Assembly: GCF_900119155.1 (NCBI RefSeq)
Contig: NZ_FPIR01000017.1
Span: forward strand, 1-64,000
Direction of reading: 5' to 3'
Origin: Ruminococcus sp. YE71
GTDB lineage: Bacteria; Bacillota; Clostridia; Oscillospirales; Ruminococcaceae
DNA length: 64,000 nt
Shown here: positions 61,768 through 64,000 of the stretch, piece by piece
How the letters are laid out: each line of letters starts with the position of its first letter
Position numbering within the stretch: the first letter of the stretch is position 1
The notes under the pieces: generated by a model
What the model saw: the letters and a program-made list of their open reading frames with translations, nothing else
What the model was told of the DNA's origin: nothing
The model's database searches: none
Translations under genes and position numbers: made by a program

Positions 61768-62244
61768 TTATTGTTCGGTGCCGTCGCCTCTGTGCTGTGA
61801 AATGTCGAAAACGACAGTCATGAGGACTGCCATCATAACGTTCTGTTCGTCGTAAATCTTCAGGTCGTAGGTGTCGCCGAAAGCCGAAATCGGCTTGTTG
61901 ACCGCCAGCACAAGTTCGCCGCCGCACTTGACGTTGTATTGCAGACCGAAGATGTCGCCCTTGGTCTCCCAGCCGATCGGTTCTGCCTTGTAGCTCGAAA
62001 TACCGACGCGCTTTGTTATCCTGCCTGCCTGTTCGCCGCCGATGGTCAGCTCGTAAACGGGCAGTACTGAGGGCAGACGGCGCTTTATCTCGGCGAGACA
62101 TTCGCCGTCGGGGTCGCGGACGAAAAGGTGCGCCCCGAGCTCAAACTTCGATTCGATGACGAAGAGCGTTTCGCCCTGTTCGTCGTAAACGTGGTAGAAG
62201 CTCAGCAGGTGTCCCGTGTCCTGCTCTATTTTCAGCTTTATCAT
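61768..62244 (-). CDS. LURP-one-related / YxjI-type protein
   Basis: A 158-residue tubby-like beta-barrel protein of the LURP-one-related family, with repeated strands such as LFVIESKFELGAHLFVRDPDG and LAEIKRRLPSVLPVYELTI and a C-terminal helix (VMMAVLMTVVFDIS). Members are proposed to bind membrane lipids or act as scramblase-like proteins; the bacterial role is unknown. The start lies 3 nt after the stop of the RpiR regulator, so they are translated together. AAAGGT is 5 to 6 nt before the ATG. Confidence 0.82.
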   Translation of the reverse strand: MIKLKIEQDTGHLLSFYHVYDEQGETLFVIESKFELGAHLFVRDPDGECLAEIKRRLPSVLPVYELTIGGEQAGRITKRVGISSYKAEPIGWETKGDIFGLQYNVKCGGELVLAVNKPISAFGDTYDLKIYDEQNVMMAVLMTVVFDISQHRGDGTEQ

Positions 62245-62247
62245 TCT

Positions 62248-63111
62248 TTACCTTTTGTTTTCCGAGTAGACTTCATATTCATCCCATATCTTTTCCAGCT
62301 TCTCGAAGCTCTGACGAACGGTGTCCGCCGAGCTTATGGAGAGCGCCGCTATGAGCGCATTTATCAGGGAGAGCGGTGCGACGAGGGAGTCGGCGAAGCT
62401 GTTCATGTCGCTGCGTGCGATGAGCAGGTCGTCCGCGAAGGGTGCCAGCGGCGACTGTTCCGAGTCGGTCAGCGCGATGACGTGCGCCTTCTGGTTCTTT
62501 GCGAACTCCATCATCCTCGCGGTCTGACGTGAGTATCTCGGGAAGGAGATGCCTATCATCACGTCCTTTTCGCCGATGCGCATCACCTGCTCGAAAAGCT
62601 CGCTGGTGGTGGTGTTGCGAAGCTGTTTCACCTGCGGGAACATCCTCGACAGGTAGTAATTCAGGAAGGACGCCAGCGGTTCGGCGCTTCGGGCTCCGAG
62701 GATATACACCGTCTCGCAGTGCTCGATAGCCTGCACCGCATTCGTGAACGCATCTTCCGAAGTCTCTTCGAGGGTGGTGCGTATCTTCTCAATGTCGCTT
62801 GCGAGCACCTGTCCCAGCACGTCGCCACCGCTGAGCCTGTCGTTGGTGACCTCGATACGCTGTACGGCAGTGAGCTTGTTGCGCATAAGCTCCTGCAAAG
62901 CCCGCTGAAGGGCAGGGTAGCCGTCAAAGCCCAGCATCGACGCGAACCTCACCACCGTGGATTCGCTCACGCCTACCGTCTTGCCGAGCTTCTGGGCGGT
63001 CATGTAAGCCGCCTTGTCGTAATGCTCGGTGATGTAGGCGGCTATCGCCTTGTGTCCCTTTGAAAACGAGTTCATCTGCTCGTTCATCAGCGTAAATAAG
63101 TCCTTGTCCAT
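62248..63111 (-). CDS. RpiR/MurR-family transcriptional regulator
   Basis: A 287-residue sugar-phosphate-responsive regulator. The N-terminal helix-turn-helix (about 25-75) includes KLGKTVGVSESTVVRFASMLGFDGY. The C-terminal SIS domain (about 115-250) has YILGARSAEPLASFLNYYL and DVMIGISFPRYSRQT, which bind phosphosugars in this family. The start may be the ATG at 63111 or an in-frame GTG at 63123; the AGAGGA site is far from the first and close to the second. It is followed by the LURP-one gene. The regulated sugar is unknown. Confidence 0.92.
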   Translation of the reverse strand: MDKDLFTLMNEQMNSFSKGHKAIAAYITEHYDKAAYMTAQKLGKTVGVSESTVVRFASMLGFDGYPALQRALQELMRNKLTAVQRIEVTNDRLSGGDVLGQVLASDIEKIRTTLEETSEDAFTNAVQAIEHCETVYILGARSAEPLASFLNYYLSRMFPQVKQLRNTTTSELFEQVMRIGEKDVMIGISFPRYSRQTARMMEFAKNQKAHVIALTDSEQSPLAPFADDLLIARSDMNSFADSLVAPLSLINALIAALSISSADTVRQSFEKLEKIWDEYEVYSENKR

Positions 63112-63155
63112 TTCTAATGACACTTCCTCTTAATGATTTACAGTGCAGGTTTTGA

Positions 63156-63608
63156 TCATTCTTTTTCAAATTCCACAACGACACCTAAATTATCGACGGT
63201 CAGGGTGTTATCCGTCAAGGTGTAGGTCATGATCTCGGCGCCGTCCTTCGCAATGGTCCCGCCGCCCCATTTATAAGAGCTGACCGACTCGTTCAAAATA
63301 AGCTCGCAGCTCCCGTCCCCGTGAAAGGTCATGGCGTAGGTGAATTCATCCCTGTTGAGAATCTCCCTGACAGGAACTCTTTTGCCGTCCTCAATGTAGT
63401 ATTTTGCATTGTATGTACCCGAAGGCTCCGCGATCTCCGCCGATTCCGTTTCCGATTCAGGTTCCGGGATTTCAGCAGCAGCAGACGATGCTCCTTCGGG
63501 AACGCTGTCAGCCCTGCTGCCGTTCACTTCGCTCTGCCCGCAGCCCGAAAGCCCGAAGACTGCTGCGGCAGAAAAAAGCATCAGTGTGGTCATTCCTTTA
63601 TTTTTCAT
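63156..63608 (-). CDS. Small lipoprotein of unknown function
   Basis: A 150-residue lipoprotein. Signal MKNKGMTTLMLFSAAAVFG leads to the lipobox LSGC. A Glu/Ala/Ser-rich linker (about 25-65) precedes a small beta-rich domain (YNAKYYIEDGKRVPVREIL, ITYTLTDNTLTVDNLGVVVEF) of the kind seen in many Firmicutes surface lipoproteins. The start is uncertain: an ATG at 63617 and a GTG at 63611 are in frame and close to AGGAAAG. It begins 7 to 16 nt after the acetyltransferase stop. Confidence 0.8.
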   Translation of the reverse strand: MKNKGMTTLMLFSAAAVFGLSGCGQSEVNGSRADSVPEGASSAAAEIPEPESETESAEIAEPSGTYNAKYYIEDGKRVPVREILNRDEFTYAMTFHGDGSCELILNESVSSYKWGGGTIAKDGAEIMTYTLTDNTLTVDNLGVVVEFEKE

Positions 63609-63623
63609 CACAGTCATTCTTTC

Positions 63624-64000
63624 CTAAAGTTCAAGCTCCATGCTGACATGGGGTATGCCGTCCAAGATAAACTCCCCCGAGCACACCTCAAAGCCTGCTT
63701 TCCGATAGTAGCCTATCGCGTAGCACTGAGCCTCAAGATAGATCTTCTTCGCGGTAAAATGCTTCCTCGCCTGTCGGACTCCCTCGTGAAGCAGCAGCCC
63801 TCCGAGCCCCTTGCCGTGCTCGACCGTGACCACCCTGCCCAGCTGGACGGTGTCCTCGTCCCGCTGAAAGAGCCGCAGACAGCCGCCGACGCTGCCGTCA
63901 TCCTCCTCGGCGAAAACGTGCAGACTGTCATAGTCCTTCCTGTCCATATCCTGACAGACGCACTCCTGTTCCACCACGAATACCTCGGATCTCGCACGAA
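63624..64000 (-). CDS. GNAT acetyltransferase, ElaA-like (partial, runs off right edge)
   Basis: The frame remains open to base 64000, so the true start lies beyond the window. The visible part begins RARSEVFVVEQECVCQDMDRKD, which matches the start of ElaA-type GNAT enzymes (RSEVFVVEQxCxYQDxDxxD), and continues to the acetyl-CoA loop EHGKGLGGLLLHEGV and GYYRKAGFEV. A GTG at 63977 that could be taken as a start is internal to this motif. It acetylates an unknown amine substrate. It shares direction and close spacing with the lipoprotein, RpiR and LURP genes. Confidence 0.88.
   Translation of the reverse strand, partial: RARSEVFVVEQECVCQDMDRKDYDSLHVFAEEDDGSVGGCLRLFQRDEDTVQLGRVVTVEHGKGLGGLLLHEGVRQARKHFTAKKIYLEAQCYAIGYYRKAGFEVCSGEFILDGIPHVSMELEL

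Overview
The window reads as chromosome of a fibre-degrading Gram-positive gut bacterium of the Ruminococcus / Oscillospiraceae type. This is an inference from content: a GH5 endoglucanase and a CE2-type esterase with cell-wall sorting tails, an orphan type IV pilin, several MalFG-type sugar importers without their own ATPase, a MurT/GatD pair, a PucR/CdaR-type regulator, FtsEX with M23 peptidases, strong AGGAGG ribosome sites, TTGAAA/TTGACA-17-TATAAT promoters and frequent TTG starts. No species is claimed. No rRNA, tRNA, CRISPR array or prophage was recognised. One transposase fragment is cut by the left edge and one GNAT acetyltransferase by the right edge.

Layout. 0-3.2 kb (minus): transposase end, then murT-gatD-araD. 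3.3-7.2 kb: divergent CE2 esterase and GH5 glucanase, both with a Ser/Thr-rich stalk and xPxTG-like tail. 7.5-13.6 kb: PucR-type regulator, ftsE-ftsX and two paralogous coiled-coil M23 peptidases (division and wall hydrolysis). 14.3-18.8 kb: LacI regulator with a sugar importer (binding protein, hairpin, two permeases). 18.9-21.5 kb (minus): ABC-2 transporter plus histidine kinase with no response regulator, behind a promoter carrying four phased CTTAAA repeats. 21.7-24.9 kb: an exported unknown, then two tandem COG0523/CobW GTPases, one with a large His/Asp-rich metal-binding insert. 25.2-30.6 kb: a surface cassette of transglutaminase-like/SH3 protein, MBOAT O-acyltransferase, DHHW (AlgJ/AlgX-like) protein and lipoprotein. 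30.8-31.6 kb: orphan prepilin.

31.9-34.5 kb: a TetM/EF-G-like ribosomal GTPase fused to a YacP/Rae1-like NYN nuclease domain, the most striking single gene. 34.6-35.8 kb: response regulator with two degenerate GGDEF-like regions. 36.1-40.6 kb (minus): an exopolysaccharide control operon with two BY-kinase/Wzz proteins that look complementary (one with intact Walker A and no Tyr tail, one lacking the Walker A lysine but with 18 C-terminal tyrosines), a PHP-type phosphotyrosine phosphatase and a DUF5011-like membrane protein. 41.0-46.5 kb: two sugar-binding lipoproteins and one permease pair. 46.6-53.3 kb: serine acetyltransferase, MacB/FtsX-type exporter with a serine hydrolase, AIM24 protein. 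53.8-64 kb (minus): glyS, an alpha/beta hydrolase, ftsK and a ClpP/TepA-like protease, then a BaiN-like flavoprotein, a LURP-one protein, an RpiR regulator, a small lipoprotein and an ElaA-like acetyltransferase.

The genes fit a bacterium that degrades plant polysaccharide at its surface, imports the oligosaccharides and remodels its envelope. Non-coding gaps at about 22.6, 34.5, 53.5 and 56.6 kb share pieces of a dispersed repeat family. The least explained items are the GTPase-nuclease fusion, the split BY-kinase pair and the phased-repeat promoter.
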